NCBI GenBank assembly: GCA_963696325.1
Contig: CAVOJV010000014.1
Span: forward strand, 1 to 64,000
Source of the DNA: CAVOJV01 sp963696325
GTDB taxonomy: Bacteria; Pseudomonadota; Gammaproteobacteria; Competibacterales; Competibacteraceae
DNA: 64,000 nucleotides
Reading direction: 5' to 3'
The notes under the pieces are model-generated. The model was not told where the DNA came from. It did not search any database and saw only the letters and a program-made list of their open reading frames with translations. Numbering within the stretch: position 1 is the stretch's first letter; each line of letters opens with the position of its first letter. Shown piece after piece: positions 1 to 10,170 of this stretch. A program made the position numbers and the translations under genes.

Positions 1-353
1 GGCCGAAGTGCTGTCGGAAGTGTGGGCGGTGGGGTGAGGGCCGATGACTGGTTCGGCTTCGTCCTTTTCCATGGATCGAGCGACGCGTTCGTTGAGTACG
101 CGAATGCTGGCTCCACGGGCACGAAGATGCCACGGGCAAGCTGGAGCGACAGGGCGCGTTACCCGCTCGTGATTCCGCCGAAGCCGGTAGCTGAGACGTT
201 CACGAAACAGGTGCGACCAGCGATGGACAGAATCATCGCGGGAGTCCACGAATCCCGCGCCCTCGCTACCCTTCGCGACGCGCTGCTGCCCGAGCTCATC
301 TCCGGCCGACTCCGAGTGAAGGATGCTGAACGGTTTTTGAAGGAGCATGGGCC

Positions 354-357
<4 letters not shown>
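1..357 (+). CDS. hsdS: Type I restriction-modification specificity subunit HsdS, C-terminal fragment
   Basis: The reading frame is already open at the first base, so only about the last 118 residues of the gene are in the window. The visible part ends like an HsdS target-recognition half: the stretch AGSTGTKMPRASW resembles the usual 'GstgtkMprI.w' motif, followed by a proline-rich IPPKPVAETF segment and a terminal helix (LRDALLPELISGRLRV) that in HsdS forms the conserved spacer coiled coil. HsdS gives the HsdMR complex its DNA specificity. The stop overlaps the start of the downstream transposase-like gene by four bases (GTGA). The partner hsdM and hsdR genes would lie to the left of the window. 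The family call is good; completeness cannot be judged. Confidence 0.8.
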
Positions 358-732
<375 letters not shown>

Positions 733-749
<17 letters not shown>

Positions 750-2730
750 TTACCAGCAATTCCTCCCCCTCCCGCACCTGTTCGCCCACGTCGTACAGAA
801 TGCTCTCCACGATGCCGGCTTGGGGGGCGGTGATCGTGTATTCCATTTTCATGGCTTCCATGATCATCAGCGGATCGCCCGGTTCCACGAGGTCTCCTTC
901 CTTGACCAGCACCTGGGTGATGGCGCCCGGCATGGGGGCGGTGAGGCCACCGATATCGGCGGCGTCTTCCATGCCCTGCAAGGGATTATGCACCGTGAGT
1001 TGATGGCTGGCGCCTTGGGTAAGGATGATCATTTCATGACCTTCGCGTACCAGGGTGGCGCGCACGCGCACCCCGCCCAGATCGGCCAGCAGATCGCTGT
1101 CGGCGTGCAATTCGCCGCGTACCGCCAGCGGCCCGCTCGGCAGATCCAGCAGGGTATGATCGGGCCGGTAGTGGGCAGTAACGCTGATCGCCTGGTCGCC
1201 GTCGTGAAAGTGCAGGATATGGTAATTGTCATCGTTCAGTCGCCAGCCGCTGGTGGCATGCCAGGGTGACCAGGGGTCGGCGGACTGCTTGGCCTTGGCG
1301 GCGGCCTCGCCGTCTACCCGCAACAATCTGCCCAGGCAGGCCAGCGCCAGAACCTGGTCGGAGACCGGTTGCTTGTCCGGGAACAGCGCGGCGCGATGGT
1401 GTTCGATAAAGCTGGTGTCCAATTCCGCCGCGGCAAAGGCTGGGTGTGCTGCCAGGGCGGATAGGAAGCGCAGATTGGTGGTGACTCCCACCACTTGATA
1501 GTCGGCTAGCGCCTGACGCAGGCGGCGCAGGGCGTTATCCCGGTCCTGGTCCCAGACGATCAGCTTGGCGATCATGGGATCGTAATGCATGCTGACTTCA
1601 TCGCCCTGGCGCACCCCGGTATCGATGCGCACATGGGGGCCTTCAGCGGGGGTGCGCAGGTGTCTGAGCCGGCCAGTGGCGGGCAGAAATTCACGCGCCG
1701 GGTCCTCGGCGTAAATCCGTGCCTCAAAGGCATGGCCGTTGATGACGAGTTGCTCCTGAGAACAGGGCAGTGGCTGGCCGGCCGCTACGCGCAATTGCCA
1801 TTCGACCAGATCCTGGCCGGTGATCATCTCAGTGACCGGATGTTCCACCTGCAAGCGGGTGTTCATCTCCATGAAGTAGAAGGTTCCATCCTGATGGACG
1901 ATAAACTCCACGGTACCCGCGCCCACGTAACCGATGGTCTTGGCAGCGGCCACGGCAGCCTCACCCATCTCGTGCCGGCGTGCCGAGGTCATGCCGGGCG
2001 CAGGTGCCTCTTCCAGGACTTTTTGGTGGCGGCGCTGCACCGAACAGTCGCGCTCGAACAGATACACCCCGTTGCCTTGGTTGTCGGCGAACACCTGGAT
2101 CTCAATATGGCGGGGTTTGAGCAGGTATTTTTCCACCAGCACGCGATCATCGCCGAAGGACGCGGCGGCCTCGCGTTTGGCGGAGGCAATGGCCTCCTTG
2201 AGATGACTTTGTGAGTCCACCACCCGCATACCCTTGCCGCCGCCGCCGCTGGATGCTTTGATCAGCACCGGATAGCCGATTCGGTCGGCGGCCTGGAGCA
2301 GCGTCCCGTAGTCCTGGGCCTCGCCGTGATAGCCAGGCACCAGCGGTACCTCGGCCTTTTCCATGATGGTCTTGGCCGCACTCTTGGAACCCATGGCGCG
2401 GATCGCGGCAGCAGGCGGGCCGATGAAGGTCACGCCCGCTTCAAGGCAGGCCGCGGCGAACTCGGCGTTCTCGGACAGGAAGCCGTAGCCTGGGTGGATG
2501 GCCTGCGCGCCGCTCTGCCGGGCGATGTCGATGATCAACTCGCCTCTGAGATAACTATCGCGGGCCGGGGCCGGACCCAGCAGGTAGGCCTCGTCGCACA
2601 TGGCCACATGGCGGGCTCTGGCGTCGGCTTCGGAATACACGGCCACGGTGCTTATCCCGAGGCGCCTGCAAGTATGGGCGATACGGCAGGCAATCTCGCC
2701 CCGGTTGGCAATCAAGATCTTGTCGAACAT
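733..2730 (-). CDS. liuD: Methylcrotonyl-CoA carboxylase, biotin carboxylase/carrier (alpha) subunit
   Basis: 665 residues. The N-terminal biotin carboxylase domain (about 1-450) starts FDKILIANRGEIACRI and carries the glycine-rich ATP loop SSGGGGKGMRVV and the EMNTRLQVEHPVTE motif. The C-terminal carrier domain has the biotinylation motif EAMKMEY with the modified lysine at about residue 628. In leucine degradation this subunit carboxylates biotin with bicarbonate and ATP for transfer to 3-methylcrotonyl-CoA by LiuB. Membership in the liu operon separates it from propionyl- or acetyl-CoA carboxylase alpha subunits, which share the same architecture. It is the last gene of the operon, 58 bp after liuC. 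No frame problems seen. Confidence 0.93.
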
Positions 2731-2788
2731 AGCGTTAAATTCTCTTACACATTCGATGTCCCGCTGTTAAAGGGGAGCAGGGGGGATT

Positions 2789-3580
2789 TTAGTCCTGACA
2801 CCAAGCCGGTTTACGTTTACTCAGGAAGGCATTCAGCCCTTCCTGGCCCTCGCGGCTGGCGCGGATGATAGCGATGCGTCGGGCGGTGTCCTCGATGACC
2901 GTATCGTCCAGGGGGCGGTCACTGACTGCCTGGATGAGATCCTTGGCGGCAACCATGGCGGCAGGACCGTTGCCGGCGAGCGTGTTGAGGAGTTGATCCA
3001 CCCGGCTGTCCAGTTCGGCGGCGGGCACTACGTCGTGAACCAGGCCGGTGCGCCGGGCCTCCAACGCGTCGAAGCGTTCCGCGCTAAGGAAATAACGGCG
3101 TGCCTGGCGTGCTCCCATGGCACTGACAACGTAGGGGCTGATCACTGCCGGGATCAGGCCCAGCTTGACCTCTGACAGGCAGAAGGTAGCGGTATCGGCG
3201 GCGATGGCAATGTCGCAGCAGGCGACCAGGCCCACGCCACCGCCATAGGCCGCGCCCTGGACCTTGGCGATGGTAGGCTTGCCCAGACCGTTCAGGGTGC
3301 GCATTAGCTCGGCCAGGCTGCGGGCATCACGCAGGTTTTGTTCCTCCGAGTAGGTGGCCATGCGGCGCATCCAGTTGAGATCGGCACCCGCGGAAAAACT
3401 CTTGCCCCTGGCTGCCAACACGACCACTCGCACCGTGTTCTCTGCTTCCAGGCGGCGCAATTCGGCGGTCAGTTGAGAGATCAGGTAATCGTCAAAAGCG
3501 TTATGCAACTCGGGGTGGTTGAGGGTCAAAGTAGCGACCCCCGTGGTATTGAGTGCAGTCAGTATCGTGGCTTCAGTCAT
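2789..3580 (-). CDS. liuC: Methylglutaconyl-CoA hydratase (enoyl-CoA hydratase family)
   Basis: About 263 residues, crotonase fold. Oxyanion-hole segments are visible: GKSFSAGADLNWM and GAAYGGGVGLVACCDIAIA, then EVKLGLIPAVISPY. The long ADLNWMRRM segment and the position between liuB and liuD support the methylglutaconyl-CoA hydratase role, which makes HMG-CoA from 3-methylglutaconyl-CoA. The ATG at 3580 is preferred over an in-frame TTG six bases upstream. There is no HMG-CoA lyase gene beside it, which would be the next step of the standard pathway. Confidence 0.88.
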   Translation of the reverse strand: MTEATILTALNTTGVATLTLNHPELHNAFDDYLISQLTAELRRLEAENTVRVVVLAARGKSFSAGADLNWMRRMATYSEEQNLRDARSLAELMRTLNGLGKPTIAKVQGAAYGGGVGLVACCDIAIAADTATFCLSEVKLGLIPAVISPYVVSAMGARQARRYFLSAERFDALEARRTGLVHDVVPAAELDSRVDQLLNTLAGNGPAAMVAAKDLIQAVSDRPLDDTVIEDTARRIAIIRASREGQEGLNAFLSKRKPAWCQD

Positions 3581-3659
3581 GCGCAATGTCCAGTTTAAGG
3601 TGCGGCGCGAAGATGCGAAGCAACCCAGAGTTCGTTACGTCTTCGCGGCGAAGAGTTCG

Positions 3660-5267
3660 CTACATCCGGAACACGCCGAAGTCGGTCTTCGCGATCGGCT
3701 TATTGAGGGCCGCGGAGATGCCAAGTCCCAGCACCAGACGGGTATCGGCGGGAGTGATGACGCCGTCATCCCAGAGCCGGGCGCTAGCGTAGTAGGGATG
3801 CCCCTGGGTATCGTATTGTTCCCGGATAGGGGCCTTGAAGGCCTCTTCGTCCTCCTCGCTCCAGGCCTTACCCTGGCGTTCCAGTCCGTCGCGCTTGACC
3901 TGGGCCAGTACGTTGGCGGCCTGCTCGCCGCCCATCACCGAGATGCGGGCATTGGGCCACATCCACAAAAAGCGCGGACTGTAGGCGCGTCCGCACATGC
4001 CGTAGTTGCCGGCTCCAAAGCTGCCGCCGATGAGCACCGTAAACTTGGGTACGCTGGCGCAGGCCACTGCCGTCACCAGCTTGGCACCGTCTCTGGCGAT
4101 GCCGCCGGATTCATATTTGCGGCCCACCATGAAGCCAGTGATGTTTTGCAAAAACACCAGGGGGATGCCACGCTGGCAGCATAGCTCGACGAAATGGGCA
4201 CCCTTCAGGGCGGATTCCGAGAACAACACACCGTTATTGGCGATGATTCCCACCGGGTAACCGAAGATATGGGCGAAACCGCATACCAGGGTGGTGCCAT
4301 AGAGCGCTTTGAACTCGTCGAATTCAGAGTCATCGACGATGCGGGCGATCACCTCGCGCACATCATAGGGCTTGCGAGTATCCGCCGGAATCACCCCGTG
4401 CAGCTCGGCGGGATCGTAGAGCGGCGCGCGCGGCGCGTGCAGTTCCAGGCCGGGGTGCTTGACCCGGTTGAGGTTGGCGACGATGCGTCGGGCCAGTCCC
4501 AGGGCATGGGCGTCATTCATTGCGTAGTGGTCAGTAACGCCGGAGGTACGGCAATGCACATCGGCTCCGCCCAGATCTTCGGCGCTCACCACCTCGCCCG
4601 TGGCGGCTTTCACCAGCGGCGGGCCGCCGAGGAAGATGGTGCCCTGATTTTTGACGATGATGCTTTCGTCGGCCATGGCCGGCACGTAGGCGCCGCCGGC
4701 TGTGCAGGATCCCATGACCACTGCGATCTGCGGGATGCCCTGGGCGGACAGGGTGGCCTGATTAAAGAAGATGCGCCCGAAGTGATCCCGGTCTGGAAAC
4801 ACCTCGTCCTGGTTGGGGAGGTTGGCGCCGCCGGAATCCACCAGGTAGATGCAGGGTAGATTGTTTTGTAGGGCAATCTCCTGGGCGCGCAGATGCTTTT
4901 TGACCGTCAGTGGATAGTAAGTCCCACCCTTGACCGTGGCGTCGTTGACCACCAGTAGGCATTCCTGGCCCTTGACCCGGCCGATGCCGGTGATTATGCC
5001 CGCGCTGGGTACGTCGTTGCCGTGCATATCCCAGGCCGCCAGTTGGGCCAGCTCCAGAAACGGCGAACCCACATCTAGCAGGACCCGGATACGGTCCCGT
5101 GGCAGCAGCTTGCCGCGGCTAGTGTGGCGTTCGCGGGCCGCCGGGCCGCCACCCTGTTTGATCAGGGCTACTTTCTCGCGAAGATCCGCGACCAGGTTGT
5201 CCATGACCTGGGCGTTGCGGCGGAATTCCTCCGAACGGGTATTGAGTTTGGTTTTTATGTTATTCAT
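3660..5267 (-). CDS. liuB: Methylcrotonyl-CoA carboxylase, carboxyltransferase (beta) subunit
   Basis: 535 residues from the ATG at 5267 (MNNIKTKL). The frame is open further upstream, but the extra 28 residues look non-coding and the internal ATG fits the family length. Typical carboxyltransferase features: GGGPAARERHTSRGKLLPRDRI near the N-terminus, the acyl-CoA site VDSGGANLPNQDEVFPD, GSCTAGGAYVPAM, and a C-terminal IGGSFGAGNYGMCGRAY segment. It transfers carboxyl from biotin on LiuD to 3-methylcrotonyl-CoA. It lies about 80 bp upstream of liuC in the same operon. Confidence 0.94.
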   Translation of the reverse strand: MNNIKTKLNTRSEEFRRNAQVMDNLVADLREKVALIKQGGGPAARERHTSRGKLLPRDRIRVLLDVGSPFLELAQLAAWDMHGNDVPSAGIITGIGRVKGQECLLVVNDATVKGGTYYPLTVKKHLRAQEIALQNNLPCIYLVDSGGANLPNQDEVFPDRDHFGRIFFNQATLSAQGIPQIAVVMGSCTAGGAYVPAMADESIIVKNQGTIFLGGPPLVKAATGEVVSAEDLGGADVHCRTSGVTDHYAMNDAHALGLARRIVANLNRVKHPGLELHAPRAPLYDPAELHGVIPADTRKPYDVREVIARIVDDSEFDEFKALYGTTLVCGFAHIFGYPVGIIANNGVLFSESALKGAHFVELCCQRGIPLVFLQNITGFMVGRKYESGGIARDGAKLVTAVACASVPKFTVLIGGSFGAGNYGMCGRAYSPRFLWMWPNARISVMGGEQAANVLAQVKRDGLERQGKAWSEEDEEAFKAPIREQYDTQGHPYYASARLWDDGVITPADTRLVLGLGISAALNKPIAKTDFGVFRM

Positions 5268-5368
5268 GAAATTCGTCTCTTCACTGCTGATGACCGCCCC
5301 TACATCCCCTCCTTGACAGGCTGGGGATTCATTGAACCTCCTCCCTGGCAAGCGTAGCTAAGGGGGGG

Positions 5369-6502
5369 TTAAGCTGCAATCGCACGACCAATGACTATGC
5401 GCTGCACGTCCGAGGTGCCCTCGTAGATCTGGCAGACCCGCACATCCCGGTAGATGCGCTCCACCGGGTAATCCCTCAGATAACCATAGCCGCCGTGCAC
5501 CTGAATGGCGGCGGAACAAACCTGTTCGGCCATCTCCGAGGCGAACAGCTTGGCCATGGAAGCCTCTTTGAGGCAGGGCCGGCCGGCGTCCTTGAGGCTC
5601 GCCGCGTGCAGCACCAGTTGGCGGGCCGCCTCGAGTTGTGTCGCCATGTCCGCTAGCCGGAAGTTTACCGCCTGATGCTCGATGATGGGTTTGCCGAAGC
5701 TTTCCCGGTCCTTGGCGTAGGCCAGCGCGGCTTCGAAGGCTGCCCGCGCCATACCCACGCACTGCGCACCGATGCCGATGCGGCCGCTCTCCAGATTGGC
5801 CAGCGCGATTTTGTAACCCTCGCCCTCGGCACCCAGCCGGCAATCGACAGGGAGACGCAGATCCTCCAGGATGATCTGGGCCGTATCGGAGGCATGCTGG
5901 CCCATTTTGTCCTCCACTCGGGAGACGATGTAGCCGGGAATGAGGGTGGGAACGATGAAGGCGCTAATACCTTTCTTGCCGGCCTGGGGATCGGTTATCG
6001 CAAACACGATGGCGATGTCGGCGTGCTTGCCGGAGGTGATGAACTGCTTCACCCCGTTGAGGATGTAATGATCACCGTCGCGCACCGCGCGGGCACGGAT
6101 GGCGCCGGCGTCGCTGCCCACATGCGGTTCGGTGAGGCAGAAAGCGCCCAGGTATTTGCCTTGGGCCAGCGGTTTCAGGAAACGCTCTTTTTGCTCGAGG
6201 TTGCCGAATTTAAGGATAGGTCCGCAGACCACTGAATTGGTGACGCTGATGATCGTGGAGCAGGCCCCATCGCCAGCGGCGATTTCCTCCAGGGCCAGGG
6301 CGAAGGACACGTAATCGGAGCCCGAGCCGCCCCATTCCTCCGACACGATCACCCCGAATAAGCCCAGTTCGGCCATTTCCTGCAACGCCTCGCGGGGGAA
6401 AATGGCCTGGCGGTCCCACTCCGCGGCAAAGGGTGCCAAGCGGCCGCGGGCGAAGGCGCCGATGGCCTCCCTGATCATTTCTTGTTCTTTGCTGAGGATC
6501 AT
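5369..6502 (-). CDS. Acyl-CoA dehydrogenase, short/branched-chain type
   Basis: 377 residues from the ATG at 6502 (MILSKEQEMIREAIGAFA). It has the FAD/substrate segments FCLTEPHVGSDAG and ITSGKHADIAIVF, and the canonical C-terminal catalytic glutamate in IYEGTSDVQR (Glu about residue 361). This is the butyryl/isobutyryl-CoA dehydrogenase arrangement, unlike LiuA, whose base lies mid-protein. It is the second acyl-CoA dehydrogenase of the operon, four bases after the thiolase stop. A plausible job is oxidation of butyryl-CoA or isobutyryl-CoA made with the help of IcmF; exact chain specificity cannot be read from the sequence. Confidence 0.88.
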   Translation of the reverse strand: MILSKEQEMIREAIGAFARGRLAPFAAEWDRQAIFPREALQEMAELGLFGVIVSEEWGGSGSDYVSFALALEEIAAGDGACSTIISVTNSVVCGPILKFGNLEQKERFLKPLAQGKYLGAFCLTEPHVGSDAGAIRARAVRDGDHYILNGVKQFITSGKHADIAIVFAITDPQAGKKGISAFIVPTLIPGYIVSRVEDKMGQHASDTAQIILEDLRLPVDCRLGAEGEGYKIALANLESGRIGIGAQCVGMARAAFEAALAYAKDRESFGKPIIEHQAVNFRLADMATQLEAARQLVLHAASLKDAGRPCLKEASMAKLFASEMAEQVCSAAIQVHGGYGYLRDYPVERIYRDVRVCQIYEGTSDVQRIVIGRAIAA

Positions 6503-6506
6503 GGAC

Positions 6507-7691
6507 TTAAATCCGTTCCACGGCCAGGGCCGTAGCCTCGCCGCCGCCGATACACAGACACGCGATGCCGCGCTTGAGATCATATTTTCGCAAGGCATTC
6601 AACAGGGTCACCACGATGCGGGCGCCGCTGGCGCCGATGGGGTGTCCCAAGGCGACGGCGCCACCGTGGATGTTGACGTTGTCATGCGATAGATCCAGAT
6701 CCTGCAAAGCCACCATGGTGACACAGGCAAACGCCTCGTTGATTTCATAGAGATCCACATCCCGGGTGTTCCAACCCACCTTTTCCAGCAGTTTGCGAAT
6801 GGCAAATACTGGCGCGGTGGTGAACAGATACGGCTCCTGAGCGATGCCGGCATGGCCGATGATCTTGGCGAGCGGCTTGATGCCACGGCGCTCTGCTTCA
6901 GATAGGCGCATAAGCACCAGCGCGGCGGCGCCGTCGGAGATGGCGCTGGCATTGCCGGCGGTGACGGTGCCATTCTTGCGAAAAGCGGGCTTGAGGACGG
7001 GCAGCTTATCGATCTGTTTCTTGAAAGGCGCCTCGTCGTTTTCCACCACGGTTTCGCCCTTGTGACCCTTGACGGTGACCGGCACGATCTCGGCTTTGAA
7101 GGTGCCGTCCTTGATGGCTTGCTGGGCACGGGTGAGGGAAGCGATGGCGTAATCGTCCTGAGCTTGGCGGGTAAAGCCGTACTTTTCGACGATGTCCTCG
7201 GCGAATTCGCCCATGAGCTTGCCCTTTTCGTAGGCATCCTCCAGGCCGTCGAAGAACATGTGATCCAACACCCGGCCATGGCCCAAGCGGTAGCCAGCGC
7301 GGCCCTTCTCTAGCATATAGGGAGCGTTGCTCATGCTCTCCATCCCACCCGCCACCATGATATTCGCGTTGCCCAAGGTGATCAGGTCATGGGCCAGGAT
7401 GGTGGCTTTCATGGCCGAACCGCACATCTTGTTGATCGAAGTGCAGGGGGTGGCGATGGGAATGCCGGCGCCCAGGCTGGCTTGGCGGGCCGGAGCTTGG
7501 CCTAGGCCGGCGGGCAGCACGCAGCCCATGAATACCTCTTCAACCTCCGCCGGCTTGATGCCGGCCCGCTCGATGGCGGCGCGAATGGCGGTGGCTCCCA
7601 ACATGGTAGCCGGCGCGGCGGTCAAGGCGCCTTGAAAATCCCCCATCGGGGTGCGAACGGCGCTGGCGATGACGATCGGATCATGGTTCAT
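6507..7691 (-). CDS. Acetyl-CoA C-acetyltransferase (thiolase II)
   Basis: 394 residues from the ATG at 7691. AGGAGG sits eight bases upstream of this ATG, whereas an in-frame GTG nine bases earlier would abut the ribosome site. Active-site features: nucleophilic cysteine in TPCTSINKMCGSAM (Cys90), YEINEAFA, GHPIGASGAR and the second cysteine in CLCIGGGEA. It interconverts acetoacetyl-CoA and two acetyl-CoA. In this operon it would serve the last step of leucine/isobutyrate oxidation and, in reverse, could feed PhaB for polyhydroxybutyrate. It lies 12 bp after liuA. Confidence 0.93.
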   Translation of the reverse strand: MNHDPIVIASAVRTPMGDFQGALTAAPATMLGATAIRAAIERAGIKPAEVEEVFMGCVLPAGLGQAPARQASLGAGIPIATPCTSINKMCGSAMKATILAHDLITLGNANIMVAGGMESMSNAPYMLEKGRAGYRLGHGRVLDHMFFDGLEDAYEKGKLMGEFAEDIVEKYGFTRQAQDDYAIASLTRAQQAIKDGTFKAEIVPVTVKGHKGETVVENDEAPFKKQIDKLPVLKPAFRKNGTVTAGNASAISDGAAALVLMRLSEAERRGIKPLAKIIGHAGIAQEPYLFTTAPVFAIRKLLEKVGWNTRDVDLYEINEAFACVTMVALQDLDLSHDNVNIHGGAVALGHPIGASGARIVVTLLNALRKYDLKRGIACLCIGGGEATALAVERI

Positions 7692-7703
7692 GGTGGTCAC
7701 CTC

Positions 7704-8870
7704 CTAGATGGTTTCTTGAAACAACTCTCGACCAATCAGCATGCGGCGGATCTCCGAGGTGCCGGCGCCGATCTCGTAGAGCTTGGCGTCGCGCAACAGG
7801 CGACCGGTTGGATAGTCGTTGATATAGCCATTGCCACCCAAGGCCTGAATCGCTTCCAAGGCCATCCAGGTAGCTTTCTCGGCGGCATAAAGGATGGCGC
7901 CGGCGGCATCCTTGCGGGTCGTTTCGCCGCGGTCACAGGCGGCGCCCACCGCATAAACATAGGCTTTACATGCGTTCATGGTGGTGTACATATCGGCGAG
8001 CTTACCCTGCATGAGCTGGAACTCACCGATGGGGGTATCGAACTGTTTACGCTCATGAATATAGGGGATAACCGCGTCCATGCAAGCATCGATGATCCCC
8101 AGCGGTCCCCCGGCCAATACCGCGCGCTCATAGTCCAGGCCGCTCATCAGTATTCGGACACCGCCGTTCACCTTGCCGAGGATATTATCCTCGGGCACTT
8201 CACAGTTCTGGAACACCAGTTCGCAGGTATTGGAGCCGCGCATGCCCAGCTTGTCCAGTTTTTGGGCGGTAGAGAAGCCCTTGAAACCCTTCTCGATGAT
8301 GAAGGCGGTGATGCCCCGTGGGCCGGCAGTGGGATCGGTCTTGGCGTACACCACCAGGGTATTGGCATCGGGACCGTTGGTTATCCACATCTTGCTGCCG
8401 TTGAGGACATAACGGTCGCCATGCTTGTCGGCGCGCAGGCGCATGCCGACCACATCGGAACCGGCGCCCGGTTCGCTCATGGCTAGCGCGCCCACATGTT
8501 CGCCGGAGATGAGTTTAGGCAGATATTGGTCCTTCTGAGCGGGGGTTCCGTTGCGGCGGATCTGGTTAACGCACAGATTGGAATGGGCGCCGTAAGAGAG
8601 TCCCACGGAGGCGGAAGCGCGGCTGATTTCCTCCATGGCCACGATGTGCGCCAGATAGCCCATGTCGCTGCCGCCGTATTCCTCTTCCACGGTGATGCCC
8701 AATAGGCCCAAGTCGCCGAGTTTGCGCCACAGGTCCATGGGAAATTGATCGGTTTTGTCGATATCGGCAGCGCGCGGCGCAACTTCCTTGGCAGAAAAGC
8801 TCTGTACGGAATGGCGTAGCGTGTCAACAGTATCGCCAAGGGAAAAATTCAAAGCAGGTAAGTGCAACAT
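7704..8870 (-). CDS. liuA: Isovaleryl-CoA dehydrogenase
   Basis: 388 residues, first gene of the operon. The catalytic base is in GLDYERAVLAGG (Glu about residue 248), the position special to isovaleryl-CoA dehydrogenases. The canonical C-terminal glutamate site reads IGAGTSEIRR, with glycine at the usual Glu position, which is the family hallmark. The FAD segment MSEPGAGSDV is present. It oxidises isovaleryl-CoA to 3-methylcrotonyl-CoA with electron-transfer flavoprotein as acceptor. A LiuR operator lies 77 bp upstream of the start. Confidence 0.95.
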   Translation of the reverse strand: MLHLPALNFSLGDTVDTLRHSVQSFSAKEVAPRAADIDKTDQFPMDLWRKLGDLGLLGITVEEEYGGSDMGYLAHIVAMEEISRASASVGLSYGAHSNLCVNQIRRNGTPAQKDQYLPKLISGEHVGALAMSEPGAGSDVVGMRLRADKHGDRYVLNGSKMWITNGPDANTLVVYAKTDPTAGPRGITAFIIEKGFKGFSTAQKLDKLGMRGSNTCELVFQNCEVPEDNILGKVNGGVRILMSGLDYERAVLAGGPLGIIDACMDAVIPYIHERKQFDTPIGEFQLMQGKLADMYTTMNACKAYVYAVGAACDRGETTRKDAAGAILYAAEKATWMALEAIQALGGNGYINDYPTGRLLRDAKLYEIGAGTSEIRRMLIGRELFQETI

Positions 8871-8946
8871 GCTGTCTCCTGATGGATACAGTTAAAAAGG
8901 CAGGTGTATCTGTAATTATGTAATTAAATATAAATAATATTATATT

Positions 8947-8962
8947 ACGTTTACGTAAACGT
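8947..8962. promoter_or_regulatory. LiuR operator upstream of liuA
   Basis: Perfect 16-bp palindrome ACGTTTACGTAAACGT in the AT-rich gap between liuA and liuR. The same sequence recurs before liuR and icmF. Its spacing from liuA and the neighbouring MerR-family gene make it the probable LiuR binding site. Confidence 0.85.
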
Positions 8963-9082
8963 CAATATTTGAAAAAGATAAAAAAGTTATATTTTTCAGG
9001 TAATTAATAGAGATTTAATAATTTTAAGGTTTATTTTTAATTGTTTGATTTAAAATACGTTTTATATTTTTTCAAGTTAGCC

Positions 9083-9559
9083 CTATCGGCGGTGCGTTGG
9101 AGTCACGTTGCCATCCTGCTGGAGCCCGGCGTTGTTCGCGGCCGGCTCTTTCCAGGGGAATTCTTTTTCCATCAATAGCCTAAGACACTCTGCCTCGGCG
9201 GTGTCGATTTCCTGCAGTACTGCTTCGATGTCGCGCTGTTGCTGCTTGAGGATGGCCCGCCGATCGCTGAGAATCTTGATGAAGCAGCGTAACTGTTTTT
9301 CTTCGCCGAGCGCTGAATCAAATAGTTCGAACAGTTCACGGGTTTCGCCAAGGCTGAAGCCGAGCCGTTTGCCGCGCAGGATCAGTTTCAGGCGGGTCCG
9401 GTCGCGGTTGCTGTAGATACGTTTGCGGCCCTCTCGCTGAGGATCTAGCAAGCCTTGATCTTCATAAAAGCGGATGGCGCGTGTAGTTACCGCAAATTCT
9501 TTAGCGAGGTCGGTAATGGTATATTGCGTTGCTGCCAGTTTAGTGGTCATACGTAACAT
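9083..9559 (-). CDS. liuR: MerR-family regulator of the liu operon
   Basis: About 158 residues from the ATG at 9559; an ATG three codons further in and a TTG eight codons upstream are alternatives. The N-terminal MerR helix-turn-helix reads YTITDLAKEFAVTTRAIRFYEDQGLL, followed by the winged segment RKRIYSNRDRTRLKLI and a long coiled-coil dimerisation helix. There is no C-terminal metal-binding cysteine cluster. Proteins of this type repress branched-chain amino acid catabolism in proteobacteria and respond to CoA-linked intermediates. It lies about 200 bp behind the liu operon start, on the same strand, with its own operator upstream, so autoregulation is likely. Confidence 0.88.
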   Translation of the reverse strand: MLRMTTKLAATQYTITDLAKEFAVTTRAIRFYEDQGLLDPQREGRKRIYSNRDRTRLKLILRGKRLGFSLGETRELFELFDSALGEEKQLRCFIKILSDRRAILKQQQRDIEAVLQEIDTAEAECLRLLMEKEFPWKEPAANNAGLQQDGNVTPTHRR

Positions 9560-9604
9560 AATATCTTTATGTTTCCCAGACAAACCCGTTAATTAAACTA
9601 TATC

Positions 9605-9620
9605 ACGTTTACGTAAACGT
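9605..9620. promoter_or_regulatory. LiuR operator upstream of liuR
   Basis: Second perfect copy of ACGTTTACGTAAACGT, 45 bp upstream of the liuR ATG and about 90 bp upstream of the divergent hsp20 gene. It could serve autoregulation and possibly affect the heat-shock gene. Confidence 0.82.
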
Positions 9621-9710
9621 AAAACCATGCAAAAAAATCTGCTAGATTGAGGTATTGTTGTATGGCAGGGTAGTGATCAATATCATATTTCGTCACGGGT
9701 AACTGTCATC

Positions 9711-10112
9711 ATGGGTAGAAATTTTTGGGTTGGTCGACAAGAGTTTGGGCCAAGCAATTGGACCGCGGGTGCGATCACGCCCCATGTGGATGTCGATGAG
9801 GACGAAGAGGGCGTGCAGATCTTCGTGGAATTGGCGGGTGTCAGTGAGCAGGACATTCAGCTTGCGCTGGATAGCGGTGTGCTCACCGTGTTCGGAGAGA
9901 AGCACCCCCATAACAAACAGGAGTGGCAGCGTAATCGCTATTTGGCAGAGCGTTCTTTCGGCACTTTCCGGCGTTCCATCAATTTGCCTTACGGCCTGAA
10001 TGAAGATGCGGCCGAGGCCGAATTCGACAATGGCGTACTGTCAGTTCGCATTCCATGGTACAAGGAGATAGATACCCCACGGGGCAAAAAGATTTCCATC
10101 AAACCGCGCTAG
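9711..10112 (+). CDS. Small heat-shock protein, Hsp20/alpha-crystallin family
   Basis: 133 residues with a full alpha-crystallin domain (about 22-128). Conserved features: PHVDVDEDEEGVQIFVELAGV at the domain start, GTFRRSINLP, and the AEFDNGVLSVRIP motif matching the family A-x-x-x-n-G-v-L signature. It is an ATP-independent holdase that keeps unfolding proteins soluble in the cytoplasm. It is divergent from liuR and convergent with the HMG-CoA reductase gene, with a strong hairpin between. No CIRCE or similar heat-shock element was recognised upstream. Confidence 0.9.
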   Translation: MGRNFWVGRQEFGPSNWTAGAITPHVDVDEDEEGVQIFVELAGVSEQDIQLALDSGVLTVFGEKHPHNKQEWQRNRYLAERSFGTFRRSINLPYGLNEDAAEAEFDNGVLSVRIPWYKEIDTPRGKKISIKPR

Positions 10113-10139
10113 AGGTTCCGCGCCATGAGCGCGGAACCT
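10113..10139. terminator. Hairpin between convergent hsp20 and HMG-CoA reductase genes
   Basis: AGGTTCCGCGC, loop CATGA, GCGCGGAACCT: a perfect 11-bp stem directly after the hsp20 stop. There is no clear T-run on either strand, so it may act as a bidirectional attenuating hairpin rather than a classical terminator. Confidence 0.5.
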
Positions 10140-10170
10140 AAGCTTGAAGATGATCTTGGGGGTAACCAGC

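Noticed and set aside
2806..2816. Partial LiuR-like sequence TTTACGTTTAC
   Set aside because: It is only a half site and lies within the 3' coding end of liuC.
9674..9685. FNR-like site TGATCAATATCA before hsp20
   Set aside because: It lacks the outer T and A of the FNR consensus, and an FNR role for this gene has no other support.
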